This document shows positions 7,522-15,700 of a DNA stretch of 64,000 nt, piece after piece. This DNA comes from Streptomyces longisporoflavus (GTDB taxonomy: Bacteria > Actinomycetota > Actinomycetes > Streptomycetales > Streptomycetaceae), in contig NZ_BMTR01000013.1 in assembly GCF_014649775.1 (NCBI RefSeq), positions 186,001-250,000 on the forward strand, given 5' to 3'. Position numbers and translations under genes: made by a program. Each line of letters begins with the position of its first letter. The stretch's first letter is position 1. Under the pieces are notes generated by a model, which saw only the letters and a program-made list of their open reading frames with translations, was not told the origin of the DNA and searched no databases.

Positions 7522-8862
7522 TTGAGTACGGGATCCGGAGCAGACTCCGCCCCCGCACCAACCACCCTCGACAAGTCCCCTGCCGCCAAGACGTCGATGT
7601 TCAGCTCGCTGAAGATCCGCAACTACCGGCTCTTCGCCTCCGGCGCCGTTGTCTCCAACACCGGCACGTGGATGGCGCGCATCACCCAGGACTGGCTGGT
7701 CCTGAGCCTCACGGGCTCCTCGGCGGCGGTCGGTATCACCACCGCGATGCAGTTCCTGCCGATGCTCCTGTTCGGCCTGTACGGCGGCGTCATCGCCGAC
7801 CGGTTCGCCAAGCGCAAGCTGCTCTTCTGCACCCAGGGTGCGATGAGCATCAGCGGTCTGTTCCTGGCGGCGCTCACCCTGAGCGGCAACGTCCAGGTCT
7901 GGCACGTCTACCTCGCGGCCTTCTTCACCGGCCTCGTCACGGTCGTCGACAACCCGACCCGGCAGTCCTTCGTGTCCGAGATGGTGGGACCCGACCAGGT
8001 CCGCAACGCCGTCTCGCTGAACTCGGCGAACTTCCAGTCCGCGCGCCTCGTCGGCCCCGCCGTGGCGAGCGGCCTCACCGCCGCGGTCGGCCCCGGCTGG
8101 GCGTTCCTCGCCAACGGCCTGTCCTTCCTCGCGCCGCTCACCGGCCTGATGCTGATGCGCACCCGCGAGCTGCACCCCACCCCGCGCAAGCCGCGCGGCA
8201 AGGGACAGCTGAGGGAAGGCCTGAACTACGTCTCCAAGCACCCCGAGCTGATCTGGCCGATCGTCCTCGTCGGCTTCGTCGGCACCTTCGGATTCAACTT
8301 CCCGATCTGGCTGAGCGCCTTCGCGGACGACATTTTCCACGGCGGCGTGGGGATGTACGGGCTCTTCAACACGCTGATGGCGATCGGCTCGCTGGCGGGC
8401 GCGCTGCTCGCTGCCCGCCGCGGCACCTCACGCCTGAGGCTGCTCGCCGGGGCCGCCATCGCCTTCGGCGTCCTGCAGATCGTGGCCGCGTTCGCGCCCG
8501 AGCTGTGGATGTTCGTCGCGCTGATCGTGCCGATCGGCATCCTGGGCCTGACGGTGAACGTCACCGCCAACTCCTCGGTCCAGATGGCCACGGACCCGGA
8601 GATGCGGGGCCGGGTCATGTCGCTCTTCATGATGGTCTTCACCGGCGGTACGCCGCTGGGCGGTCCGCTCTTCGGCTGGCTCGCCGACGCGTACGGAGTG
8701 CGCGTCAGCATGGCCGCCGGCGGTCTCATCTGCGCCGTCGCCGCGGTCGGCGTCGGCCTGATGCTGGCCCGCGCCGCGAACCTGCGGCTGAAGGTGGATC
8801 TGCGGCGCGGTCGCCAGCACGTGCAGTTCGTGCCGCGTGAGCAGCTGGCGACGGCGGCGTAG
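7522..8862 (+). CDS. MFS transporter, DHA3/enterobactin-exporter-like
   Basis: A 446-residue major facilitator with about 12 hydrophobic segments. It opens MFSSLKIRNYRLFASGAVVSNTGTWMARITQDWLVL, characteristic of the DHA3-type exporters (DUF894-like) that pump drugs or siderophores. The inter-helix motif ADRFAKRKLLF (about 90-100) is the conserved MFS loop 2-3 sequence. The start is a TTG at 7522: AAGGAGGCG at 7505-7513 sits at ideal distance, whereas upstream codons in this frame have no ribosome site. Its pairing with marR predicts ligand-induced efflux. It ends 14 bp from the convergent GNAT gene. Confidence 0.9.
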   Translation: MSTGSGADSAPAPTTLDKSPAAKTSMFSSLKIRNYRLFASGAVVSNTGTWMARITQDWLVLSLTGSSAAVGITTAMQFLPMLLFGLYGGVIADRFAKRKLLFCTQGAMSISGLFLAALTLSGNVQVWHVYLAAFFTGLVTVVDNPTRQSFVSEMVGPDQVRNAVSLNSANFQSARLVGPAVASGLTAAVGPGWAFLANGLSFLAPLTGLMLMRTRELHPTPRKPRGKGQLREGLNYVSKHPELIWPIVLVGFVGTFGFNFPIWLSAFADDIFHGGVGMYGLFNTLMAIGSLAGALLAARRGTSRLRLLAGAAIAFGVLQIVAAFAPELWMFVALIVPIGILGLTVNVTANSSVQMATDPEMRGRVMSLFMMVFTGGTPLGGPLFGWLADAYGVRVSMAAGGLICAVAAVGVGLMLARAANLRLKVDLRRGRQHVQFVPREQLATAA

Positions 8863-8876
8863 GGCGTTCTCCGCGG

Positions 8877-9386
8877 CTAGACGCGCCGGGCCAGGATCTG
8901 GCCCGGCCAGGTGCCGTTCTGCTCGACGAAGGCCTCGGTCCGCGTGAAGCCGTTGCGCTCGTAGAACGCGACGAGCTTGCCGTCACCGCCCGCGTAGCAG
9001 TCGACCCGGAGCAGGGAGATGCCCTGGCTCCGGGTTTCCTCCGCCGCGTGCGCGAGGAGGGCGGCGCCCGCGCCCGTCCCGTGCCGGGAGGCGAGCAGGT
9101 GGATGTACCGCTCCGGCTCCTCCACGGGGGCGATGTACGGCCCCGGCCCATCGGTCAGGGTGAGCGTGCCGACCGGCAGTCCGCCGATCTCGGCGATCCA
9201 GGCGGAGCCGGTGGTCAGATACTTCTCGACCAGGGCGATCGTCTTCGGGTTGGTCGACCAGGGTGTGTCGCCCCACTGCCCGGTGCGCCCCTGTGACACG
9301 AGCCAGGCGACGGCTTCGTCGAAGAGGGCGAGGACGGTGGGGATGTCGTCGGTGCCGGCGGGACGAATGGCTATGTGGCTGTCCAT
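8877..9386 (-). CDS. GNAT-family N-acetyltransferase
   Basis: A 169-residue acetyltransferase. The acetyl-CoA motif A is visible as LLASRHGTGAGAALLAHAAEE (about 92-112), and motif B as YERNGFTRTEAF near the C-terminus. The N-terminal strand IAIRPAGTDDIPTVLALFDEA is the usual GNAT opening. The acceptor amine is unknown; nothing in the context suggests one. Confidence 0.9.
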   Translation of the reverse strand: MDSHIAIRPAGTDDIPTVLALFDEAVAWLVSQGRTGQWGDTPWSTNPKTIALVEKYLTTGSAWIAEIGGLPVGTLTLTDGPGPYIAPVEEPERYIHLLASRHGTGAGAALLAHAAEETRSQGISLLRVDCYAGGDGKLVAFYERNGFTRTEAFVEQNGTWPGQILARRV

Positions 9387-9465
9387 GCGGCTTTCTCTCC
9401 CCCGATCCGCGCCCGGATATCCGGCCGGTTCGGTGGTCGGTCGACGGCCGCCGGACGGGGCCGGT

Positions 9466-9471
9466 TAACCT
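9466..9471 (+). promoter_or_regulatory. Possible -10 box for a leaderless small ORF
   Basis: TAACCT ends 7 bp before GTG 9479, the spacing expected when transcription begins at the start codon. A weak -35 candidate, TCGACG, lies at 9441-9446 (19-bp spacer). Confidence 0.35.
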
Positions 9472-9478
9472 CGACTAC

Positions 9479-9568
9479 GTGGACCCGAAAACCAGGAACC
9501 GGATCATGGCCGGTGTACTCGTGCTGATGTTCGTCGTCGTGGCGGTGGCGGCCGCGGTCGGCCAGTGA
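9479..9568 (+). CDS. 29-residue single-pass membrane peptide
   Basis: GTG 9479 to TGA 9568 encodes MDPKTRNRIMAG followed by a hydrophobic helix ending in AAAVGQ. A charged N-terminus and one ~17-residue membrane segment is a normal layout for a bacterial membrane micropeptide. I believe near-identical peptides occur in other streptomycetes, but that is from memory. There is no Shine-Dalgarno; a -10-like hexamer at 9466 suggests leaderless expression. Function unknown. Confidence 0.6.
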   Translation: MDPKTRNRIMAGVLVLMFVVVAVAAAVGQ

Positions 9569-9626
9569 GGCGATGACCGCGGCCGCGGCCGTGACCGCGT
9601 AGTTCAGCCGGTCCCGGCCTGGCTCG

Positions 9627-10619
9627 CTACCAGGCGAAGGACTCCGGAGACGGCCCCGGCCCCGGGAAGATCTCGTCCAGGGATTCGAGCAGCTCGTCCG
9701 AGAGGTCCAGATCGACCGCGCGCAGTGCGCTGGTGAGCTGCTCCGGCGTACGCGGCCCGACGATCGGGCCGGTGATGCCGGGCCGGGTGAGCAGCCAGGC
9801 GAGTGCCACTTCGCCCGGCGCGAGGCCGTGCTTGTCGAGCAGGTCCTCGTACGCCTGGACCCGCGCGCGCTTTTCGGGCTTCGCCAGCTCCTCGGCGGCC
9901 CGTCCGCCGGTACGCCGCTTGCCCTCGCCCTCCTTCTTCAGCACGCCGCCGAGCAGTCCGCTGTGCAGCGGCGACCACGGAATGACGCCGAGGCCGTAGT
10001 CCTGCGCGGCCGGAATGACCTCCATCTCGGCGCTGCGCTCGGCGAGGTTGTAGAGGCACTGCTCGCTGACGAGGCCGTAGCTGCCGCGCCGGGCGGCGAC
10101 CTCGTTGGCCTGGGCGATCTTGTATCCGGGGAAGTTGGATGACCCGGCGTACAGGATCTTGCCCTGCGTCACGAGGGTGTCGATCGCCTGCCAGATCTCG
10201 TCGAACGGCGTGCGGCGGTCGATGTGGTGGAACTGGTAGATGTCGATGTAATCGGTCTGCAGGCGCTTGAGCGAAGCCTCCACGGACCTGCGGATGTTGA
10301 CCGCGGAGAGCAGGTCGTGGTTGGGCCACGCCGGCTTACCGTCGGTGGCCATGTTCCCGTACACCTTGGTGGCGAGCACGACCTTGTCGCGCCGCTCGCC
10401 GCCTTTCGTGAACCAGGTGCCGAGGATCTCCTCGGTACGGCCCTTGTTCTCGTCCCACCCGTAGACATTGGCGGTATCGAAGTAGTTGATGCCCGCGTCG
10501 AGCGCGGCGTCCATGATCGCGTGACTGTCCGGCTCGTTCGTGAGCGGCCCGAAGTTCATGGTCCCGAGCGTGAGCCGGCTGACCTTGAGCCCTGTGCGTC
10601 CCAGCTGCGTGTACTTCAT
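9627..10619 (-). CDS. Aldo/keto reductase
   Basis: A 330-residue NAD(P)H-dependent oxidoreductase with a TIM-barrel fold. The catalytic tetrad is readable: Asp and Tyr in INYFDTANVYG (near residue 50), Lys in VVLATKVYG (near 85), His in IYQFHHIDRRTP (near 127). The cofactor region ITGPIVGPRTPEQL and the terminal GPSPESFAW complete the family pattern, closest to YajO/Gre-type AKRs. Substrate unknown. It starts MKYTQLGRTGLKVSRL. The neighbours do not form an operon with it. Confidence 0.92.
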   Translation of the reverse strand: MKYTQLGRTGLKVSRLTLGTMNFGPLTNEPDSHAIMDAALDAGINYFDTANVYGWDENKGRTEEILGTWFTKGGERRDKVVLATKVYGNMATDGKPAWPNHDLLSAVNIRRSVEASLKRLQTDYIDIYQFHHIDRRTPFDEIWQAIDTLVTQGKILYAGSSNFPGYKIAQANEVAARRGSYGLVSEQCLYNLAERSAEMEVIPAAQDYGLGVIPWSPLHSGLLGGVLKKEGEGKRRTGGRAAEELAKPEKRARVQAYEDLLDKHGLAPGEVALAWLLTRPGITGPIVGPRTPEQLTSALRAVDLDLSDELLESLDEIFPGPGPSPESFAW

Positions 10620-10763
10620 GGGAACTCAGCCAACGACTTGGAGTGGGCTCCAGGCAAGGGGGCCGGGGTGGCTTTGGTCAGTCGCGGGGGAAATCGCCGG
10701 TCTTGAGGATGAGGTCGGCTGGCGTGCAGGTCAGGTCGTGCAACGTTACGCACCGAGACGAGG

Positions 10764-11363
10764 TCACGAGCCGCCGAGCCAGCCCGCCGCGTCGAGGCGG
10801 AACGCGTCCGGCGGTACGACCGTGCGCAGGTCGTTCTCCAGCGTGCGCAGGCGGCGTGCGCCCAGCTGGTCCGCCCATTCCGCGTGCAGCTCGTCGAAGA
10901 TCGCCGCCGAGCGGCGCAGTGCGTCGATGCCGTGCGGGGTGAGGCGGACCAGTTTGCGGCGGGCGTCGGCCGGGTCATCGGTGCGTTCCGCGTAGCCGAG
11001 GGCGATGAGGCGGTCGACGGTCTTGCCCGCGGCCTGCTTGGAGACGCCGAGCCTGCGGCCCATCTCGCTGGCGCTCGCGCCCCGTACGCCGATGGCCTGC
11101 ATGGCGAAGCCGTGGGCGGGGCGTGCGTCCGGGTGGCCCTGGCGGGCCAGCTCGGCGTGGAGCCGGTCGATGAGGGTGCGGAACCCGGCGAAGAGGAGGA
11201 GGGGCAGCTCGAAGCCGCGGACGTCGCCGTCCTCGGGCGGCTCGCTGTCCTTGCGGGGTTCCTTGCCGGTCTCCGTGCGGGGTTCCTTGCGGAGTCCCTC
11301 GCGGGGTTCCTTGCGGGAATCGACAACCTGATTTACCTTTTTTTCGTCAACCACGTTGTCCAT
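10764..11363 (-). CDS. MarR-family regulator with a repeat-bearing N-terminal extension
   Basis: A 199-residue protein. Residues from about 50 form a MarR domain (FELPLLLFAGFRTLIDRL, then MQAIGVRGASASEMGRRLGVSKQAAGKTVDRL as HTH, wing DDPADARRKLVRLTP). The first ~45 residues are unlike other MarR proteins: MDNVVDEKKVNQVVDS with A/T-rich codons, then three KEPR-type repeats. No in-frame ATG, GTG or TTG lies between the two, so ATG 11363 (or GTG 11354) must be used. It is divergent from an AhpD-like gene across 15 bp and is its likely regulator. Confidence 0.82.
   Translation of the reverse strand: MDNVVDEKKVNQVVDSRKEPREGLRKEPRTETGKEPRKDSEPPEDGDVRGFELPLLLFAGFRTLIDRLHAELARQGHPDARPAHGFAMQAIGVRGASASEMGRRLGVSKQAAGKTVDRLIALGYAERTDDPADARRKLVRLTPHGIDALRRSAAIFDELHAEWADQLGARRLRTLENDLRTVVPPDAFRLDAAGWLGGS
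11253..11320. repeat. Imperfect tandem repeat inside the MarR gene
   Basis: The motif GGGGTTCCTTGC recurs about every 15-24 bp through this stretch (plus-strand reading), encoding the KEPR repeats of the minus-strand regulator. It is low-complexity DNA in a presumably disordered segment. Confidence 0.7.
11322..11362. promoter_or_regulatory. Candidate shared control region of MarR/AhpD-like pair
   Basis: An A/T-rich patch contains two direct copies of CG(A/T)CAACC about 24 bp apart, two DNA turns, with a T7 run between them. It overlaps the first codons of the MarR gene and lies just before TTG 11379 of the divergent gene, where a repressor could block both. Confidence 0.4.
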
Positions 11364-11378
11364 CGTAGGGGGCCCCTC

Positions 11379-11888
11379 TTGTTTGCCGAGCACACCGTCG
11401 AGACCGCGCCCGCCGAGTCCCGCGCGGCGATGGAACGTACGGCCGCGGCCTTCGGCAAGACGCCGAGCGCGGTGGCCCGCCTTGCCGAGTCGCCCGAACT
11501 GCTCAACGGTTTCCTGGAGTTGAGTGCGGCCTTCGAGCGGACGACGCTGGAGCCGGTGGCGCGGGAAGTCGTCGTCATGACCGTCGCGGTACGCAACGAC
11601 TGCCACATCTGCGTGGCCATGCACACCGGCAAGCTGCGCAAGCTGGGCGCGGATGCCGAGCTGATCGCCGCGTTGCGCGAGGGGAGGGCACTGGACCGCG
11701 ACGAACGGCTCGAAGCCGTACGGCAGTTCACTCTTGAGGTCCTCGCCACCGCTGGCGGGGTCGGCGACGAGGAGCTGAAGAAGTTCCTCGCGGCGGGCTA
11801 CACGGAGCGGAACGCCCTTGAGGTGGTGATGGGCATCGGCACGTACACGATGTCGACCCTCGCGAACCGACTGACGCGCGCGGTGTGA
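11379..11888 (+). CDS. AhpD-like / carboxymuconolactone decarboxylase family protein
   Basis: A 169-residue alkylhydroperoxidase-like protein. The redox motif E-Xn-C-X2-C-X3-H is present as Glu63, Cys75, Cys78 and His82 (VRNDCHICVAMH), so peroxidatic disulfide chemistry of the AhpD type is likely. The start is TTG 11379 with AGGGGG 8-9 nt upstream; the long upstream open frame is antisense to the MarR gene and not credible. Pairing with a divergent MarR regulator suggests induction by an oxidant or electrophile; this is inference from context. Confidence 0.87.
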   Translation: MFAEHTVETAPAESRAAMERTAAAFGKTPSAVARLAESPELLNGFLELSAAFERTTLEPVAREVVVMTVAVRNDCHICVAMHTGKLRKLGADAELIAALREGRALDRDERLEAVRQFTLEVLATAGGVGDEELKKFLAAGYTERNALEVVMGIGTYTMSTLANRLTRAV

Positions 11889-12084
11889 GGCGGGGCGGCG
11901 GTGCCGACCCTCACGCTCTCACCTCCGGTGCGTGACCCTCCGCAGCGCTCACCTCCACCGGACCGCCCCGACCCGCCGCTCCAGTGCGTACGCCCCCGCG
12001 ATCGTCGACACCCACACCAGCACCCCGAACGAGACGCCGGGGGTGGTTGGGGAGTTGTTGGTGGGGTGGGTGAGGATGCGGGGC

Positions 12085-12873
12085 ATGACCGTTACGAAGA
12101 AGATCGTTCGCTCTGCGGGCGTGCTCGCCGCCGCCGTCGGGCTCGTCGCGCTCAGCAATCCGGCTTATGCCGCGGGGGACGTGTACAAGGGCACCGGGTG
12201 GCGGATTCTGAAGGGCCAGGGGATCGAGTCGCTCAGCCCCGACCCGTACGTGATCCACCTCGTCAAGCCCAAGGCCTCCGCCACCAAGCTCACCGCCGCG
12301 CAGACCAAGAAGGCGGAGAAGGATCTGCGGGCGCAGGCGAAGAAGACCGCCGCCCAGCTCACCTCGGTCACGGGGACCAAGTTCACGCTGGCCGGCGGCT
12401 ATCACAAGGAGCAGAACGCCTGTAACACCGCCGAGCGCCACGTCATCACCGTGGGCCTGAAGTACCGCCCCTTCATGCCGGGCAACAAGCCGGGCTTCTC
12501 GCAGGCGCACCCGTGCTACGCGACCGGCAACCACAGCGCGTGGGGCGGCTGGATATGGGTCGACAGCGAGTACTGGAAGCCGGGTGACTACAAGCTCTCC
12601 CCGACCCTCATATCGAACATGTTGAGCCACGAGATCGGGCACGCGATCGGGCTCGACCACGCCAACGTGGACGGCCCGGACGCCAACCGCACCGCCGACA
12701 ACTTCGAGTGCGTCTCCAACAGCACCAAGGACCTGCCGGTCATGTGCTCGCCCAACGGCGGCCACGCCAGGGCCAAGGGCGGCACCGACGCCCGCGCCGA
12801 GAAGTACGCCGGGGTGTACACGAAGTGGGACATCGCCGGGCTGAAGGCCCTCAAGGCCAACTACAGCCGGTAG
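12085..12873 (+). CDS. Secreted metzincin-type zinc protease
   Basis: A 262-residue exported protein. The signal peptide spans about 1-29 (TKKIVRSAGVLAAAVGLVAL, cleavage AYA|A). The zinc motif HExxHxxGxxH is HEIGHAIGLDH at 182-192, and Met220 in DLPVMCSP is a good Met-turn candidate, so this is a metzincin resembling matrixin or snapalysin-like enzymes. Four Cys (112, 144, 209, 221) could form two disulfides. ATG 12085 is chosen over ATG 12076 because GAGG at 12072-12075 is then 9 nt away. It converges on the SGNH hydrolase gene. Confidence 0.88.
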   Translation: MTVTKKIVRSAGVLAAAVGLVALSNPAYAAGDVYKGTGWRILKGQGIESLSPDPYVIHLVKPKASATKLTAAQTKKAEKDLRAQAKKTAAQLTSVTGTKFTLAGGYHKEQNACNTAERHVITVGLKYRPFMPGNKPGFSQAHPCYATGNHSAWGGWIWVDSEYWKPGDYKLSPTLISNMLSHEIGHAIGLDHANVDGPDANRTADNFECVSNSTKDLPVMCSPNGGHARAKGGTDARAEKYAGVYTKWDIAGLKALKANYSR

Positions 12874-12877
12874 CCGC

Positions 12878-13609
12878 TCAGTTGGCCGACTGAAGTTCGG
12901 GCAAGGGCAGGGGCAGGGGCGGGGGCGCCGTTTCGTACGGCGTCCCCAGCCCCCACGCCTGATGCATCGCGTCCGCGAACGCCGCCGCCAGCTTGTGCTC
13001 GCCGCTCTCGTTGGGATGCGTCCCGTCGTACGTGTCGACGTCGATGTCGTACGACGGCGGTGTCGAGGCCAGGAGCAGCGGCGAGGCGCCGGTGTCCAGC
13101 TCCGCCACCACCTTCGCGAGCAGCACGTTGAAGCGCGCCACCTCCGCCGCGAACGGGGCGTCCGTCCGGGCCCGGATGTTCGGTATCACCGGGAGCAGGA
13201 CGAGGCGTATGCCCGGGTTCGCCGACCGCGCCTCCGCGATGCAACGGCGCGCGTTCTCCGCCGTCTGTTCCGCGTTCGTGTAGAACCCCAGGTCGATCAG
13301 GCCGAGCGAGACGAGCAGGACGTCGGGGCGCTCAAGCCGCACCACCTCCGCCATCCGCGGCGCCATGTGCAGCCAGCCCTCGCCCCAGCCCGCGAAGTGG
13401 TGGCGCGGGAAGTCCGGGTCGTCGCAGGCGTAGGCGTACGAGACGGGCTCGCCGGAGACCTTGTCGTGCAGGGCGCTGCGCGGACCCACCACGGCGAAGG
13501 CCGCGTCGCCGATCGAGGCCCGCAGGTGCTGCCACATGCGGTGGCGCCAGGTGTGCTCCCCCGCGCTGCCGATCGTCATCGAGTCGCCGACGAACATGAA
13601 CCTGAGCAT
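12878..13609 (-). CDS. SGNH/GDSL-family hydrolase
   Basis: A 243-residue esterase-type hydrolase with no clear signal peptide. Block I is FMFVGDSMTIG with the nucleophile Ser10; block V is DGTHPNESGEHKLA near residue 205, giving the Asp and His of the triad. A Gly/Asn-type oxyanion block is less clear (LVSLGLIDLG in place of the usual GxND). The C-terminus is Pro/Leu-rich. ATG 13609 begins right at the first strand; the frame extends upstream to 13660 without homology. It is divergent from the beta-propeller gene and may share its promoter region. Confidence 0.82.
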   Translation of the reverse strand: MLRFMFVGDSMTIGSAGEHTWRHRMWQHLRASIGDAAFAVVGPRSALHDKVSGEPVSYAYACDDPDFPRHHFAGWGEGWLHMAPRMAEVVRLERPDVLLVSLGLIDLGFYTNAEQTAENARRCIAEARSANPGIRLVLLPVIPNIRARTDAPFAAEVARFNVLLAKVVAELDTGASPLLLASTPPSYDIDVDTYDGTHPNESGEHKLAAAFADAMHQAWGLGTPYETAPPPLPLPLPELQSAN

Positions 13610-13705
13610 CCGCTCATCATCCCGGATCAAGGCCCCGGCCTGCGATGTGAGGCTGAACACCCGCCGGAGGTCCGCCCGCCGCCGACGGGGTGGCAGGCTT
13701 GGCCC

Positions 13706-14746
13706 ATGCGTTCACTGCGTTCTTCGACGGGTGCCCCGGGTGCCGCAGGCACCGTAGGTGCCGTGGGTGCCATCAGTGCCGGCTGCCTGCTTCTGCTCGC
13801 TGCCGCCGCAGGCCCTGCCGTCGCCGCCGACGACGACGGCCGCGACGGGTTCACCATCGAGGACCCCCGCGTCATCGAGTCCAGCGGCCTCGCCGCGTCC
13901 CGCGCCCACCCCGGCGTCTACTGGACGCACAACGACCAGGACAAGAACGGCGCGCTGCTCTACGCGGTGGACGGCAAGACCGGCAAGACCGTCGCCACCC
14001 TCACCATGACCGGCGTCGGGAAGCCCCGCGACGTGGAGGCCGTGTCCGTCGGCAGTGACGGCAACATCTACGTCGGCGACATCGGCGACAACCTCGGCGG
14101 CACCTGGTCCCACGTATGGATCTACAAGCTCCCCGAGCCGGAGAAACTGGGCGACCGGACCGTGCGCGCCACGCAGTACACGGTGAAGTACGAGGACGGG
14201 GCGCGCGACGCCGAGGCGCTGATGGTGCACCCCAAGACCGGCCGGATCTACATAGCCGACAAGAAGGAGGAGGGCGGCGGCCTGTACGAAGGGCCCGCGC
14301 GGATGTCCGCCTCCGGGACCAACGTCTTCAAGCGGCTCGGCGACACCGGGCTCTGGACCACGGACGGCGCCTTCTCGCCCGACGGGAAGCAGCTCGCGCT
14401 GCGCGGCTACCTCGGTGGAGTCTCGTACGCCTGGCAGGGCGAGGGGAAGATGCCGAAGCGGGAGGGGCGGCTGAGCGTTCCGCTCCAGCGCCAGGGCGAG
14501 TCCGCGACGTACACCCTGGACGGTACGACCCTCCTGTACGGCAGCGAGGGCTCGCAGAGCCAGGTCGAGCCCGTCGAGGTCGAAGGGGCGGGCGGGGACG
14601 ACTCGCGGGGCAGCGGCGGGAGTTCGGGTGACGCGGCGGGCGAGGGGGGCGCGGGGATAGACGGCGACCTCAAGGTGGGCGCGCTGACTCTCGCCGTCGT
14701 GCTCGTCGCGTTCTTCGGGCTGAAGCGGCTTTTCCGCCGGAAGTAG
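13706..14746 (+). CDS. Exported, membrane-anchored beta-propeller protein
   Basis: A 346-residue protein with a signal peptide (cleavage near residue 40, AVA|AD), a body of propeller-like blades (PGVYWTHNDQDKNGALLYAVD, DGNIYVGDIGDN, HPKTGRIYIADKK, FSPDGKQLALRGY) and a C-terminal Gly/Ser linker, a hydrophobic helix (about 324-340) and a basic RRK tail. This fits a cell-surface protein held by its C-terminus; an LPxTG motif is not present. The N-terminus carries a 9-bp-period repeat (PGAAGTVGAVGAI). Function unknown; a phosphodiesterase- or esterase-like propeller is one possibility. Confidence 0.8.
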   Translation: MRSLRSSTGAPGAAGTVGAVGAISAGCLLLLAAAAGPAVAADDDGRDGFTIEDPRVIESSGLAASRAHPGVYWTHNDQDKNGALLYAVDGKTGKTVATLTMTGVGKPRDVEAVSVGSDGNIYVGDIGDNLGGTWSHVWIYKLPEPEKLGDRTVRATQYTVKYEDGARDAEALMVHPKTGRIYIADKKEEGGGLYEGPARMSASGTNVFKRLGDTGLWTTDGAFSPDGKQLALRGYLGGVSYAWQGEGKMPKREGRLSVPLQRQGESATYTLDGTTLLYGSEGSQSQVEPVEVEGAGGDDSRGSGGSSGDAAGEGGAGIDGDLKVGALTLAVVLVAFFGLKRLFRRK

Positions 14747-14789
14747 AAGTCTCCTGGCGGCCCGGATGTGTCTCCCGCGGGGCTAGTGG

Positions 14790-15575
14790 CTAGGGCGCCG
14801 CGTCGGCCTCGCGCCGGGCCGCCACCAGGACATCGAGACCGTCGAGCAGCCGTCGCAGGCCGAACTCGAAATGGTCGAACTCCGAGCCGAACGCGTCGTC
14901 GGAGAGTCCCGCGAGGAGCGGGTAGCGGCCGCTGTTCATGATCCGCTCCAGGGTCGGGTACTGCGCCTCCCAGAACGCCTTGTCCGTCAGGCCGCTCTTC
15001 TTCACCGCCTCCATCTCCTGCACCTGGGTGCGGGCGACCCCGGTGACGTAGCCCTCGACCATGACGATCACGCCGATCAGCTCGGGGTCGGTCAGGCCCA
15101 TCGACTTGATGCCGGACAGGGTGCGCTCCAGGCCGCCGACCGAGCCGGGTCCGAGCACCGGGCGGGCCTGGTTGACGTGGAGCAGCCAGGGGTGTTCGCG
15201 GTAGAGGACGAGCGTCTCGCGGGCGTACGCCTCGACGGCCGCGCGCCAGCCGCCGCCCGGGGGCCCGGCCTCGCCGGCCGGCGTGAAGACGCGGTCCAGC
15301 ATCAGGTCGAGCAGCTCGCTCTTGCCGGGGACGTAGCGGTACAGGGACATCGTGCCGGTGCCGAGCTCCGTGGACAGGCGGCGCATCGAGACCGCCGTGA
15401 GCCCTTCGGCGTCCGCGAGGCGTACCGCCTCGGTGACGATCCGGTCCAGGGTGAGGCCGGGCTTGGGGCCGCGCGTGGGGCGCTCGCCCTCGCCCCAGAG
15501 CAGTTCCAGGCTGCGGGTGATCTCGGTGCCGGTGCGCTGGGTGCCGCTGTCGTCGCCGCCGTTCGTGCTCGTCAT
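14790..15575 (-). CDS. TetR-family regulator of the adjacent ABC exporter
   Basis: A 261-residue regulator. The HTH region is LTLDRIVTEAVRLADAEGLTAVSMRRLSTELGTGTMSLYRYVPGKSELLDLMLD (about 45-98), and the C-terminal domain resembles TetR_C_1 of tetracycline-repressor-like proteins. ATG 15575 is used; the frame runs on upstream through the operator palindromes and is non-coding there. It faces the DrrAB-type ABC operon over three palindromes, so it most likely represses both until a drug-like ligand binds. Confidence 0.9.
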   Translation of the reverse strand: MTSTNGGDDSGTQRTGTEITRSLELLWGEGERPTRGPKPGLTLDRIVTEAVRLADAEGLTAVSMRRLSTELGTGTMSLYRYVPGKSELLDLMLDRVFTPAGEAGPPGGGWRAAVEAYARETLVLYREHPWLLHVNQARPVLGPGSVGGLERTLSGIKSMGLTDPELIGVIVMVEGYVTGVARTQVQEMEAVKKSGLTDKAFWEAQYPTLERIMNSGRYPLLAGLSDDAFGSEFDHFEFGLRRLLDGLDVLVAARREADAAP

Positions 15576-15607
15576 GGGGCTCAGCCTAATCGCCTGGTCC
15601 GGTAATT

Positions 15608-15666
15608 GAGTACGGCGTACTCGCGAAATTGGGTACGCTGTACCCGCTATTGGGTACGCTGTACCC
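15608..15666. promoter_or_regulatory. Three phased operator palindromes between tetR and drrAB-like genes
   Basis: GAGTACggcGTACTC (15608-15622), GGGTACgctGTACCC (15631-15645) and an identical GGGTACgctGTACCC (15652-15666). Centres are 23 and 21 bp apart, about two helical turns, so dimers would bind one face. Consensus (G/A)GGTAC-N3-GTAC(C/T)C is typical of TetR sites facing drug exporters. Confidence 0.85.
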
Positions 15667-15700
15667 AGATGCTGGAGGCTCGAAGGGTGGAGGGGCAGCA

